The translations under genes were made by a program, and so were the position numbers. Source: an uncultured Oscillospiraceae bacterium (GTDB taxonomy: Bacteria; Bacillota; Clostridia; Oscillospirales; Oscillospiraceae). From it: DNA of 46,216 nt. Positions 33,426 to 41,026 of this stretch are shown here, in pieces; position 1 is the first letter of the stretch, and every line of letters begins with the position of its first letter. The notes under the pieces were generated by a model, which was not told the DNA's origin, made no database searches, and worked only from the letters and a program-made list of their open reading frames with translations. The stretch is from the NCBI GenBank assembly GCA_904419145.1, contig CAJFQQ010000014.1, forward strand, positions 1 through 46,216. Direction: 5' to 3'.

Positions 33426-33983
33426 TTATTGACTGTTCTCCCGGTCCCGGCGGATCTGCTTGGCGTACCGGTCCTCCTCGGAGAAGACGCAGCCGCAGTA
33501 CTTCTGCATGTACAGCCCCAACTCCCGGGCCTTGGCCTGCCCCTCCCGGAACCCCACGCTGAAATCCCGGTAAAGGAAGGTGACTCCGTACTCTTTGGCA
33601 AATTTTTCCCCGGCGGCGACGATGCCCTCGTGGTTCTGATAGGGACTCACCAGCAGGGTGGTGGAGATGTGGGTAAAGCCGTGCTCCGCGGCGTACCGGG
33701 CGGTCTCCTCCATGCGCACGGCGTAGCAGTAGGAACAGCGGTGGTCGATGTCCGCCGCTACCGCCCGGACAAAGGGCCGCAGACCGTAGTCCTCCCGGAC
33801 AATGAGGGACAGGCCGATGGAGGCGGCGTAGTCCTTCAGGGTGTCCCGGCGGGCCTTGTACTCCTGATAGGGGTGGATATTGGGGTTGTACCAAAAGCTC
33901 ACCGGCTCGATGCCCTCGGCCCGGAGGCTTTCCACGCAGTAGACACTGCAGGGGGCGCAGCAGGTGTGCAGCAGCAGTTTCAT
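33426..33983 (-). CDS. queH: Epoxyqueuosine reductase QueH
   Basis: Predicted 185 residues; start MKLLLHTCCAPCSVYC with GAGGTG upstream, discarding 50 unsupported codons. The paired cysteines HTCCAPC near the N-terminus and DHRCSYCYAVRMEET in the middle, plus the late YCGCVFSEEDRY, are the metal and iron-sulfur ligands of QueH (formerly DUF208). It reduces epoxyqueuosine to queuosine in tRNA, replacing cobalamin-dependent QueG. No other queuosine genes are in the window. Confidence 0.92.
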   Translation of the reverse strand: MKLLLHTCCAPCSVYCVESLRAEGIEPVSFWYNPNIHPYQEYKARRDTLKDYAASIGLSLIVREDYGLRPFVRAVAADIDHRCSYCYAVRMEETARYAAEHGFTHISTTLLVSPYQNHEGIVAAGEKFAKEYGVTFLYRDFSVGFREGQAKARELGLYMQKYCGCVFSEEDRYAKQIRRDRENSQ

Positions 33984-34150
33984 TGTGTTCACCTCGGTGA
34001 GAGGTATTTTACCACACCGCCCGCCGGATTGCAAGGCGGCGGCAGGCCCCGGAAAACTTCCACTGGCCCCCCGCTTTCGACAGATTCTCAGGGATGGACA
34101 GGCTATACTTTTTTCATCAATACCATATACCAAGGAGAGGGCGTGAAACT

Positions 34151-34456
34151 TTGGAAGTCAAGACAAAGGTGGAGGACCGCACCCTGACGATCTCCCTGCG
34201 GGGCGACCTGGACCACCACGCAGCCCGGGGCCTCATGGAGCAGACGGACCGGCTGATGGAGCAGAACCTGCCCAGCAAGACGATTTTGGACCTGGGGGGG
34301 CTGACGTTTATGGACAGCAGCGGCATCGCGGTGATCCTGCGGGCCAAACGGCGGATGGAGGCCCTGGGCGGAAACCTGGTGGTCATCAACATCCCCAAGC
34401 AGGCCGCCCGGGTGCTGGAGACGGCGGGCCTGGCCCGATACGTGAAACTGATATAG
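34151..34456 (+). CDS. spoIIAA: Anti-sigma F factor antagonist
   Basis: Predicted 101 residues from a TTG start at 34151 with AAGGAGAGG ten bases upstream. A STAS-domain protein: DLDHHAARGLM and LTFMDSSGIAVILRAK, where the serine in MDSSGIA is the residue phosphorylated by SpoIIAB. Unphosphorylated protein frees sigma F in the forespore. First gene of a standard spoIIA operon. Confidence 0.93.
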   Translation: MEVKTKVEDRTLTISLRGDLDHHAARGLMEQTDRLMEQNLPSKTILDLGGLTFMDSSGIAVILRAKRRMEALGGNLVVINIPKQAARVLETAGLARYVKLI

Positions 34457-34466
34457 GAGGTGCGCC

Positions 34467-34907
34467 ATGCGAGCGACCAATTACATAACCATCGAGTTCC
34501 CCAGCCGCAGCGCCAACGAGGGCTTTGCCCGGTCCGCTGTGGCCGCCTTTGCCGTGCAGCTGGACCCCACGCTGGAGGAGCTGGGGGACATCAAGACCGC
34601 CGTCAGCGAGGCGGTGACCAACGCCATCGTCCACGCCTATCCCGACACCCTGGGGAAGATCGTCATCAAAGCCCGAATTCAGGAGGGTAATGTCCTGGAG
34701 ATCACGGTGCGGGACTGGGGCTGCGGCATCGCGGATGTGGAGCGGGCCCGGGAGCCCCTCTTCACCACCGGCGGGGAGGAGCGCAGCGGCATGGGATTCA
34801 CCATCATGGAGAGCTTCATGGACACCCTGCGGGTGACCTCCAAGGAGGGGCAGGGGACAAAGGTGACCATGCGCCGCCGCATCGCCCAGCGCGCCGCCCG
34901 GCGATGA
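34467..34907 (+). CDS. spoIIAB: Anti-sigma F factor, serine kinase
   Basis: Predicted 146 residues. GHKL ATPase motifs: the N-box SEAVTNAIVHAYP, the G1 box VRDWGCGI and the G2 region RSGMGFTIM. Binds sigma F and phosphorylates SpoIIAA. AGGAGGTG lies before the start. Its stop codon overlaps the sigF start (ATGA at 34904-34907). Confidence 0.96.
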   Translation: MRATNYITIEFPSRSANEGFARSAVAAFAVQLDPTLEELGDIKTAVSEAVTNAIVHAYPDTLGKIVIKARIQEGNVLEITVRDWGCGIADVERAREPLFTTGGEERSGMGFTIMESFMDTLRVTSKEGQGTKVTMRRRIAQRAARR

Positions 34908-35608
34908 ACGGTACCGCCGAACTGCTGGAGGCCGCCCAGCGCGGAGACCAGGAGGCCTGCGAGGAGATGATCCGGGAGAACGCGGGGCTCATCTGGAGCA
35001 TCGTCCGCCGGTACTACGGCCGGGGAGCGGAGCCGGAGGACCTGTACCAGCTGGGCTGTCTGGGCTTCCTCAAGGCCATCCGGGGGTTTGATCTCCAGTA
35101 TGGCACCCAGTTTTCTACCTATGCTGTGCCGAAAATCGCCGGGGAGATCCGGCGCTTCCTCCGGGACGACGGGGCGGTGAAGGTGGGGCGGGGGCTCCGG
35201 GAACAGGCCCTGCTCATCCTCAGTACCCGGGAGCGGCTGCTCCACGACCTGGGGCGGGAGCCCACACTGTCGGAGCTGGCGGAGGCCACGGGACTCAGCG
35301 CCGAGGAGATCGCCACGGCGGAGCTGGCCGCCGCGGCACCGGAGAGTTTGCAGCAGGAGACGGCGGAGGGCCTGACCCTGGAGTCCACCCTCCACGACGG
35401 TAGCAGCGAGGAGGACATGGTGGAAAAAATCGCCCTGCGCAGTGCTATTGACGCCCTGCCCGACCAGGAGAAGCAGACCATCCTCCTGCGGTTTTTCAAG
35501 GGCCTGACCCAGGCCCAGACCGCCCGCATCCTGAAGGTCTCCCAGGTGCAGATCTCCCGGCTGGAGCGCCGGGCCCTGGAGCGGCTGCGGGAGGCGTTCC
35601 GCCCGTAG
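34904..35608 (+). CDS. sigF: RNA polymerase sigma-F factor, forespore
   Basis: Predicted 234 residues with all sigma-70 regions used by SigF. Region 2: EDLYQLGCLGFLKAIRGFD and FSTYAVPKIAGEIRRFLRDD; region 3: LGREPTLSELAEATGLS; region 4: LRFFKGLTQAQTARILKVSQ. It directs early forespore transcription after septation. The operon order spoIIAA-AB-sigF is intact and strongly supports a spore-forming host. Confidence 0.96.
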   Translation: MNGTAELLEAAQRGDQEACEEMIRENAGLIWSIVRRYYGRGAEPEDLYQLGCLGFLKAIRGFDLQYGTQFSTYAVPKIAGEIRRFLRDDGAVKVGRGLREQALLILSTRERLLHDLGREPTLSELAEATGLSAEEIATAELAAAAPESLQQETAEGLTLESTLHDGSSEEDMVEKIALRSAIDALPDQEKQTILLRFFKGLTQAQTARILKVSQVQISRLERRALERLREAFRP

Positions 35609-35648
35609 TGAATACCGGAAGCAGCGCCCCGGGCGTTCATCATAAACA

Positions 35649-35685
35649 GGGAGGGCGGCAGCCTGTCACAGGCTGCCGCCCTCCT
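35649..35685. terminator. Hairpin after sigF
   Basis: GAGGGCGGCAGCCTGT (35651-35666) pairs perfectly with 35668-35683; no T-run on the plus strand. Confidence 0.65.
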
Positions 35686-35728
35686 GCGCGATTCTCCGGG
35701 GCCGACAGACGGCAGCACCTGCACCGCG

Positions 35729-35929
35729 TCAGTCGAAGATAAAAATATCCTCAATGGGGGCATCCACGGCCCGGGAGATGTCGATGGCCAGCTTCAAAGA
35801 GGGGTTGTACTGGGCCTTTTCCAGGCGCATGATGGTCTCCCGGCGGACCCCCACCTGGGCGGCCAGCTGCTCCTGGGTCAAATCCTTCATCAGCCGGTAC
35901 TGTTTCAACCGGCAGGTAAACTCCGGCAT
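35729..35929 (-). CDS. XRE-family helix-turn-helix regulator
   Basis: Predicted 66 residues, a minimal Cro/CI fold: [37 protein letters not shown]. The conserved end [11 protein letters not shown] marks the YozG/YgzD-like short regulators. Lies three bases after the DUF3796 gene in one minus-strand unit. Probably autoregulatory through the GATA-type repeats at 36620-36694. Confidence 0.92.
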   Translation of the reverse strand: MPEFTCRLKQYRLMKDLTQEQLAAQVGVRRETIMRLEKAQYNPSLKLAIDISRAVDAPIEDIFIFD

Positions 35930-35932
35930 GGC

Positions 35933-36601
35933 CTAGTCCTCGCTTTCGCCCAGCGGTTCGTCGTGGTCATAGCGGTAGAGCAGAAATTCGCTCAAAAACA
36001 GCTCCAGCGCGAAGGCCAGGGACACCACCGAGACATAGACGATAAACGCATGCTCCAGGTTGCCGATGAGCCGGCCCTGGCCCAGGATCAGGGTAGCCAG
36101 GAAAATGATGGACAGGGCCGTCCGGTTGGCCACGGACCGGGCCCGCATCTGATTTTCCCGGTAGCGCTCGTCCATCAGCGTGTTGGAGAGCTTCCCCTCG
36201 TAGAAAAAGCCGAAAAAGCCAAAGAACATGAAGAAAATACAGGGAAAGACAGTCTGGTCGATGCGGTACGTCCAGAACCCGAGGAACCCCAGAAAGCCGA
36301 GAAAGCCCAGAAAACCGAACTTCGGGTTGATGGTCCGGGTGGCGGGAGAGGCCGCCTGCCGCCGCCGGTTTACCAGCACACTGCGCACCAGAAGCCCGGC
36401 GAGGGTGAGAATATACAGGGTCAACAGGCCGCAGGCGATCAGCATGGGCAGGTCCTGGGGGCAGAAGGCATAGGCGGAGAAGTCCATGGGGTAAACCAGC
36501 CGCCCATCGTTATAAGTCAGGGAATACCAGATGGCGCCCGCCAGCAGCAGGACACAGAAGGCGCCGAAGCAGACTGCGAAACGCACCTTGTGTGATTTCA
36601 T
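35933..36601 (-). CDS. DUF3796-like membrane protein with a Gly-Phe-Leu repeat
   Basis: Predicted 222 residues; start at 36601 follows TTTGGAGG. About six membrane spans. The middle holds NPKFGFLGFLGFLGFLGF, four tandem FLG units, and then FFMFFGFFGFFYEGK, a composition seen in DUF3796 proteins that pair with short XRE regulators. The codons of the repeat are near-identical, so it may vary in length between strains. Function unknown; a membrane-stress or peptide-response role is speculation. Confidence 0.75.
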   Translation of the reverse strand: MKSHKVRFAVCFGAFCVLLLAGAIWYSLTYNDGRLVYPMDFSAYAFCPQDLPMLIACGLLTLYILTLAGLLVRSVLVNRRRQAASPATRTINPKFGFLGFLGFLGFLGFWTYRIDQTVFPCIFFMFFGFFGFFYEGKLSNTLMDERYRENQMRARSVANRTALSIIFLATLILGQGRLIGNLEHAFIVYVSVVSLAFALELFLSEFLLYRYDHDEPLGESED

Positions 36602-36619
36602 GGAAAATGCCTCCAAAGA

Positions 36620-36694
36620 GATATATTTGTCGCTTGACGAGATAAATATATCACTATGTATGTCGGCTGTCAATGGAGATGATACAAAAATATC
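36620..36694. promoter_or_regulatory. Three GATA-type repeats, candidate XRE operators
   Basis: GATATATTTGTC (36620-36631), GATAAATATATC (36641-36652) and GATACAAAAATATC (36681-36694) are imperfect palindromes with the same GATA...TATC ends. One covers the -10 of the DUF3796-XRE promoter, one sits behind its -35 and one lies downstream of its start. Confidence 0.6.
36645..36673 (-). promoter_or_regulatory. Promoter of the DUF3796-XRE unit
   Basis: Minus strand TTGACA (36668-36673), 17-bp spacer, TATATT (36645-36650). Confidence 0.85.
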
Positions 36695-36775
36695 ACATCT
36701 ATGAATGGGCTTGGAGAGATACGAAAAGCGCGGCACCCGGCAGGCCGGACGCCGCGCGTAGCGCTCGCTGACTGC

Positions 36776-37198
36776 TCAAAACCAGAGCACTGTGTCGTCG
36801 GAGAAGCGGGGCGTGTCCCCGCTCTCATAGGGGTCGTAGTGCCTGCGGTTGCAGCCAAACTCCTGGAGAAAGGCGATCTGTCCCGCCTCGGTCCAGCGGA
36901 CGAGGGACAGACCGTCGAAGCACTCGTGCCTGCCGTCGTTCATCACATTGTCAAAGGCCCACTCCACCACGGTCTGGTCCCCCTGGTGGAGAAACTGGAG
37001 GATGTCCCACCGCAGCACAGTGCCCCGGGTGTTCCACTCCTGGAACCAGTGCCGGATGGCCTCCGCTCCGTGGTACCAGGGACCCCAGCTCTCAATATAC
37101 ACCGCATCCGGGGCATAGAGGTCCAGGATGCCCGTGTCCTGTTTCTCCAGCCACATGGAAAACCACGCCCGGACGGCCGCTTCCCGCTGTTCCTGCAT
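36776..37198 (-). CDS. SnoaL/NTF2-like small protein
   Basis: Predicted 140 residues. The ATG at 37198 is the first start consistent with the family; upstream codons overlap the acyltransferase gene. The pattern WLEKQDTGILDLYAPDAVYIESWGPWYHGAEAIRHWFQEW and TVVEWAFDNVMNDGR matches NTF2-like SnoaL proteins, which are cyclases, isomerases or small-ligand binders. Substrate unknown. Last gene of the minus-strand unit that starts with traX. Confidence 0.8.
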   Translation of the reverse strand: MQEQREAAVRAWFSMWLEKQDTGILDLYAPDAVYIESWGPWYHGAEAIRHWFQEWNTRGTVLRWDILQFLHQGDQTVVEWAFDNVMNDGRHECFDGLSLVRWTEAGQIAFLQEFGCNRRHYDPYESGDTPRFSDDTVLWF

Positions 37199-37208
37199 GG
37201 ACCATCGC

Positions 37209-37700
37209 CTACCTTTCGCTTTCGGAATCCGGGGCCGTTGCACCGCCCGCCAGGATGCGGGGCGGCGGGGCCACCACCGTGCTGTGGGAGGGCACATCCC
37301 GGGCCACCACCGCCCCGGCACCGATCTTCACATGGTCGCCGATGCGGATATCCCCCACCAGGACGGCACCGGCCCCGATGAGGCAGTTTGCGCCGATGGA
37401 GGGGGCTCTGCCGTCCACCTCCCCGATGGTGACGTTGTGGTAGATGCGGCACCCGGGGCCAATGTTGGCGTACCGGGAGATATAGACGCCGTGGAGGCCG
37501 TGGGGCAGGGAGGGGATATCCGACAGGGTTGCGCCGTTACCGATATAGCCGCCGTGGCGGTGGGCCATGCGGTTCAAACAGAAGGTGAGGACCTGATACA
37601 GAAAACCCTTTTTCATCCGCTGCCGCCAGAAGAACAGCCGCCAGTAGAGCCGGAGACCATCCCCCTTGGAGTAGTCGGTAATCCAGGCGCGAAAGCCCAT
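37209..37700 (-). CDS. Hexapeptide-repeat acyltransferase, serine acetyltransferase-like
   Basis: Predicted 163 residues. Start at 37700 behind GGAGGAGGG. Left-handed beta-helix repeats are visible: GNGATLSDIPSLPHG, ISRYANIGPGCRIYHNVTIG, then IGANCLIGAGAVLVGDIRIGDHVKIGAGAVVARDVP. Closest in style to CysE and capsule acetyltransferases of this size. The acceptor cannot be named from sequence. It starts one base after the TIGR03915-type gene ends, so they are co-translated. Confidence 0.85.
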   Translation of the reverse strand: MGFRAWITDYSKGDGLRLYWRLFFWRQRMKKGFLYQVLTFCLNRMAHRHGGYIGNGATLSDIPSLPHGLHGVYISRYANIGPGCRIYHNVTIGEVDGRAPSIGANCLIGAGAVLVGDIRIGDHVKIGAGAVVARDVPSHSTVVAPPPRILAGGATAPDSESER

Positions 37701-37701
37701 G

Positions 37702-38529
37702 TTATCCCTCCTCCTTTCCGGTGGTTTTTCCCCGGGGCAGGGCGGGGGCGGTACCCTCCGGCAGGGCGCCGTCCTCGTCACTGTGGAAATAGTCCTCCCC
37801 CTGGAACTCCGTCATGGTACCCCAGTAGCGCATGGGCATCTGGGTGCGGCGGCACTTGGGGTTGTACCGCTCCCGGATGGCCACCGTGTCGTAGAACCGC
37901 TTCCACAGGCGGCGGAACTCCGCCTCCCGTCGGTCCGGCCGGGCCATCTCAAAGTGGTCCAGGGGCAGGATGCACCACTTGCCCTCCCGGTAGAACAGGG
38001 CCTCGCGATGGGTGCGGTCGTAGAGCATCAGCCGCTCGTTGTAGAACCGGCTGCAGAAATGGCGGCGCAGCAGGGGCAGCACCCGGTTTTTTGGGGCGAT
38101 CTCCCCCACGAGAACGCCGTCAAAGTCGGAGAACCGGGTGAAGCCCTTGAGCAGGTGGGCCTCCCCCTCCAGGTGGCGCACCGCCTGGAGCAGGGGAAGT
38201 ACCGCGTCGTCGCTGATGCGGCGGAGCAGGGCGGGACCCTCGTCGTACAGGGCCGCAATGAAGCGGAAGAGCATCAGCTCCCGGTTCGGCGCACAGGTGA
38301 GGAACCCCTTCTCCACCAGCTCCCCGGCGTAGGCGGATCGACGGCGGATGCTGGCGTGGATGCGCTGGGCGTGGGCGCTGTCGGTCTCCACCCACCGCAC
38401 CGGGAACAGCGTAGGCTCCAAGTCCTCCGGGCCCTGGAAGCCCATGGGGGGCTCTTTGTTGACATAGCTCTCGAACACGCAGCAGAGAAATCCCTCCAGC
38501 GTTCCGTCGTAGCGGTAGATGACGTCCAA
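37702..38529 (-). CDS. TIGR03915-type probable DNA metabolism protein (DUF4130)
   Basis: Predicted 275 residues with a TTG start at 38529 behind AGGAGGTGG. Characteristic features: YRYDGTLEGFLCCVFESY at the N-terminus, GFTRFSDFDGVLVGEIAPKNRVLPLL in the middle, and the C-terminal CRRTQMPMRYWGTMTEF. This family is normally paired with a radical SAM DNA-repair protein; that partner is at 39554-40810, but here a TraX gene and the regulator boxes separate them. A uracil-glycosylase-like repair role has been proposed for the pair; mechanism is unproven. Confidence 0.87.
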   Translation of the reverse strand: MDVIYRYDGTLEGFLCCVFESYVNKEPPMGFQGPEDLEPTLFPVRWVETDSAHAQRIHASIRRRSAYAGELVEKGFLTCAPNRELMLFRFIAALYDEGPALLRRISDDAVLPLLQAVRHLEGEAHLLKGFTRFSDFDGVLVGEIAPKNRVLPLLRRHFCSRFYNERLMLYDRTHREALFYREGKWCILPLDHFEMARPDRREAEFRRLWKRFYDTVAIRERYNPKCRRTQMPMRYWGTMTEFQGEDYFHSDEDGALPEGTAPALPRGKTTGKEEG

Positions 38530-38563
38530 AGCGCTCCACCTCCTTTCGCTACAATGACAGCAT

Positions 38564-39430
38564 TTATATGCAGGTTGTGTACACGGTCAAAGCGCTGATA
38601 GCCCACAGCACCGTTAGGTGGGCGGGATAGGCCCAGTAGAACAGCCGGTGGTCGTCCGGCCCCCGCTGCCCGTTGTAGAACAGCACCAGCACCGCCGCCA
38701 GCAGGGCACCGATGGTCTGGCCCATGTCCCAGGCCGGCGGATACATCCAAAGCGCCGCCGCAGCCAGCACCGCGGCGCTCTGCCACTTGTTCCGGCACAA
38801 CCACAGCAGGGCAAAAAGGAACAGGGCGGTGTAGGAGTACTCCACTTCAATTCCCGTCCACTCATGGATCAGCTGATAGAGGATCAGGAAGGCCGCGGTT
38901 TTCCAGGCCCAGTCCCCGATCTGCCGGCACCATGGGGGCAGCTTCCCGCCGGAGAGCAGGCCGATGCCGCCCACCAGCAGCAAAACGGCAATCAGCTGCG
39001 TCAGCTCCCACACGCCGAACTGCAAAAAGACCGGGAGGATCAGCGCCAGGGGCGCCAGCCCCGCCAGCCGTTTCCAGCCCCGAAGGTGGGGCGTATCCCA
39101 GCGGAGCAGCAGCATCAGCACCACGCCCCAGGCCAGGGTGAAGTAGATGTTGAGGCTGCGCACCCTGGTCCAGAAGTCGAAATACTTGTTGATGGTAAAG
39201 CAGTAGGGAATGGTGGAGATCAGTCCCATGACCGCCAGGCGCAGGGCGTATCTCGGCGCGGAGCGGGTGTGCCGGAACCCCTCCGCCAGGAAAAAGGCGT
39301 AGACCAGGAAGGCCATGCGGCCAAAGGCGCGCAGGGGGTCGTACAGCGGGGATGCGTACAACAGCACCGCCGCCGTGTGGTCCACCACCATAGACAGCAG
39401 GGCCAGCAGCTTCAAAACAAAGGCGGACAT
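38564..39430 (-). CDS. TraX family membrane protein
   Basis: Predicted 288 residues with about eight membrane spans. LKLLALLSMVVDHTAAVLL is the TraX N-terminal signature (conserved DH), then GRMAFLVYAFFLAEGFRHT and LRLAVMGLISTIPYCF. TraX acetylates F-pilin in plasmids, but chromosomal firmicute copies likely modify envelope molecules. GGAGGG precedes the start. Its promoter region carries the three regulator boxes at 39477-39516, which makes it a likely target of the two-component system at 42558-45296. Confidence 0.85.
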   Translation of the reverse strand: MSAFVLKLLALLSMVVDHTAAVLLYASPLYDPLRAFGRMAFLVYAFFLAEGFRHTRSAPRYALRLAVMGLISTIPYCFTINKYFDFWTRVRSLNIYFTLAWGVVLMLLLRWDTPHLRGWKRLAGLAPLALILPVFLQFGVWELTQLIAVLLLVGGIGLLSGGKLPPWCRQIGDWAWKTAAFLILYQLIHEWTGIEVEYSYTALFLFALLWLCRNKWQSAAVLAAAALWMYPPAWDMGQTIGALLAAVLVLFYNGQRGPDDHRLFYWAYPAHLTVLWAISALTVYTTCI

Positions 39431-39460
39431 AGGAATCCCTCCGCTTTCCAGGATGTCCCC

Positions 39461-39516
39461 ATTGTACTATGGGCATTTTAAGAAAAGGGATAGAAAACCT
39501 TTAAGAATTGTTTAAT
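39461..39516 (-). promoter_or_regulatory. traX promoter with three TTAAA boxes
   Basis: On the minus strand: ATTAAA (39511-39516), 11 bp to CTTAAA (39500-39505), 23 bp to CTTAAA (39477-39482), 16 bp to the -10 TACAAT (39461-39466). Same spacing as the response-regulator promoter at 45323 and the promoter at 46010. Confidence 0.8.
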
Positions 39517-39553
39517 CCTTGGAGGCGCGGCGCCCCATAGTAACACCGGCGTG

Positions 39554-40810
39554 CTAGAACAGGGATAGCTGCTCCACCTCCGGCTGAGGCAGGGAGATCC
39601 CCTCGGCGGCAATGAGCCCACGGAGTACGCTGTCCTGGGAGAAATGCAGGTTGTCCATGGTTTTCCCTTTACAGACCAGGAAATACTGAGCCCGCTTCAT
39701 AACCACCCCCAGCTTTTTCAGGTCCTCGTGGTACAGCGTGCCGCCCCGGCGGGCATAGAGAATGCGCCGGGCGCTGGTGACGCCGATCCCCGGCACCCGC
39801 AGCAGCTCCTCATAGGCGGCGGTGTTCACCTCCACTGGAAAGAATTCCGGGTGGCGGAGGGCCCAGTTGCACTTGGGGTCCACCAGTGGGTTGAAGTTGG
39901 GCTCCTGATCGCTGAGCAGCTCCTCCGCCCGGAACCCATAGAACCGCAGGAGCCAGTCTGCCTGGTAGAGCCGGTGCTCCCGCAGGAGGGGCGGCTTGGT
40001 GTCCAGGGAGGGGAGGAGGCTGTTCTCCACCACCGGCACATAGGCGGAGAAGAACACCCGCTTGAGTCGGTAGCGGTCGTAGAGCCCCTGGGTGAGCCGG
40101 AGGATGTGGCGGTCCGAGTCCGCCGTGGCCCCCACGATGAGCTGGGTGCTCTGGCCGGCGGGGGCAAACCTGGGAGCGTGGCGGTACTTCACCAGCTCCC
40201 GCTTGTTCTCCTGGAGGGTGTCCTTGATCTGCCCCATAGGGCGGAGAATAGCCGCCTTGGTCTTGTTGGGGGCCAGGGCCTTCAGCCCCTGCTCCGAGGG
40301 CAGTTCTATGTTGACGCTGAGTCGGTCCGCCAGCAGGCCCAGCTGCTGCACCAGCTCCGGGGCGGTGCCGGGGATGGCCTTGGCGTGGATATAACCGTTG
40401 AAGCGGTACTCGTTGCGCAAAATGGAGAGGCAGCGGATCATCCGCTCGGTGGTGTAGTCCGGATTTTTCAGCACCCCGGAGGAGAGGAACAGCCCCTCGA
40501 TGTAGTTGCGGCGGTAGAACTGGATGGTCAGCTCTGCCAGCTCCTTAGGCGTAAAGGCAGCACGCTTCACATCGTTGCTGCACCGGTTGACGCAGTATTT
40601 GCAGTCGTAGACGCAGCAGTTGGTCATCAGCACCTTCAGCAGCGTGACGCACCGCCCGTCGGCGGAGAAAGTGTGGCAGCACCCGGCCAGAGAACTGGAG
40701 GTGTTGCCGATGTACCCCTTCCGGCTGCCCCGGCGGGCCCCGCTGGAGGTGCAGGCCGCGTCATATTTGGCCGCGTCGGTGAGGATGGTGAGCTTTTCCA
40801 TGACGTCCAC
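39554..40810 (-). CDS. Putative DNA modification/repair radical SAM protein (TIGR03916 type)
   Basis: Predicted 418 residues from GTG at 40810, which sits seven bases after GGGAGGG; an ATG nine bases inside is the alternative. The radical SAM cluster is CVYDCKYCVNR (C-x3-C-x2-C). A helix-hairpin-helix near the C-terminus (LLRVPGIGVTSARRILYARRG) suggests DNA contact. This family works with the TIGR03915 protein. It has its own promoter at 40859-40887, overlapped downstream by a LexA-like site, which fits a DNA-damage role. Precise reaction unknown. Confidence 0.88.
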   Translation of the reverse strand: MDVMEKLTILTDAAKYDAACTSSGARRGSRKGYIGNTSSSLAGCCHTFSADGRCVTLLKVLMTNCCVYDCKYCVNRCSNDVKRAAFTPKELAELTIQFYRRNYIEGLFLSSGVLKNPDYTTERMIRCLSILRNEYRFNGYIHAKAIPGTAPELVQQLGLLADRLSVNIELPSEQGLKALAPNKTKAAILRPMGQIKDTLQENKRELVKYRHAPRFAPAGQSTQLIVGATADSDRHILRLTQGLYDRYRLKRVFFSAYVPVVENSLLPSLDTKPPLLREHRLYQADWLLRFYGFRAEELLSDQEPNFNPLVDPKCNWALRHPEFFPVEVNTAAYEELLRVPGIGVTSARRILYARRGGTLYHEDLKKLGVVMKRAQYFLVCKGKTMDNLHFSQDSVLRGLIAAEGISLPQPEVEQLSLF

Positions 40811-40838
40811 AGGCCAGCCCTCCCTTCGAAATAATAGT

Positions 40839-40852
40839 AGAATAAATGTTCG
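40839..40852. promoter_or_regulatory. LexA/DinR-like site upstream of the radical SAM gene
   Basis: On the minus strand CGAACATTTATTCT, matching 11 of 14 positions of the gram-positive consensus CGAACRNRYGTTYC. It lies just downstream of the -10, a repressing position. The second half-site is poor. Confidence 0.35.
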
Positions 40853-40858
40853 ATTATC

Positions 40859-40887
40859 AGTATAATACAGGGGTGCAGGGAAGTCAA
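40859..40887 (-). promoter_or_regulatory. Promoter of the radical SAM gene
   Basis: Minus strand TTGACT (40882-40887), 17-bp spacer, TATACT (40859-40864). Confidence 0.8.
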
Positions 40888-40967
40888 GAAAAACTGCGCG
40901 AAAGCGCTTGGGCAGGACAGTCATGGCACCTGATAGCATTTTTATTGAAAAAGGGAAAAAACCACCC

Positions 40968-40996
40968 TTGCCCTCGGCACAGTCCTATGGTAGACT
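40968..40996 (+). promoter_or_regulatory. coaX promoter
   Basis: TTGCCC (40968-40973), 17-bp spacer, TAGACT (40991-40996), 30 bp before the start codon. Confidence 0.7.
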
Positions 40997-41026
40997 AGAG
41001 GCGAAAATTGGGAGGAGGGGAAGCCT

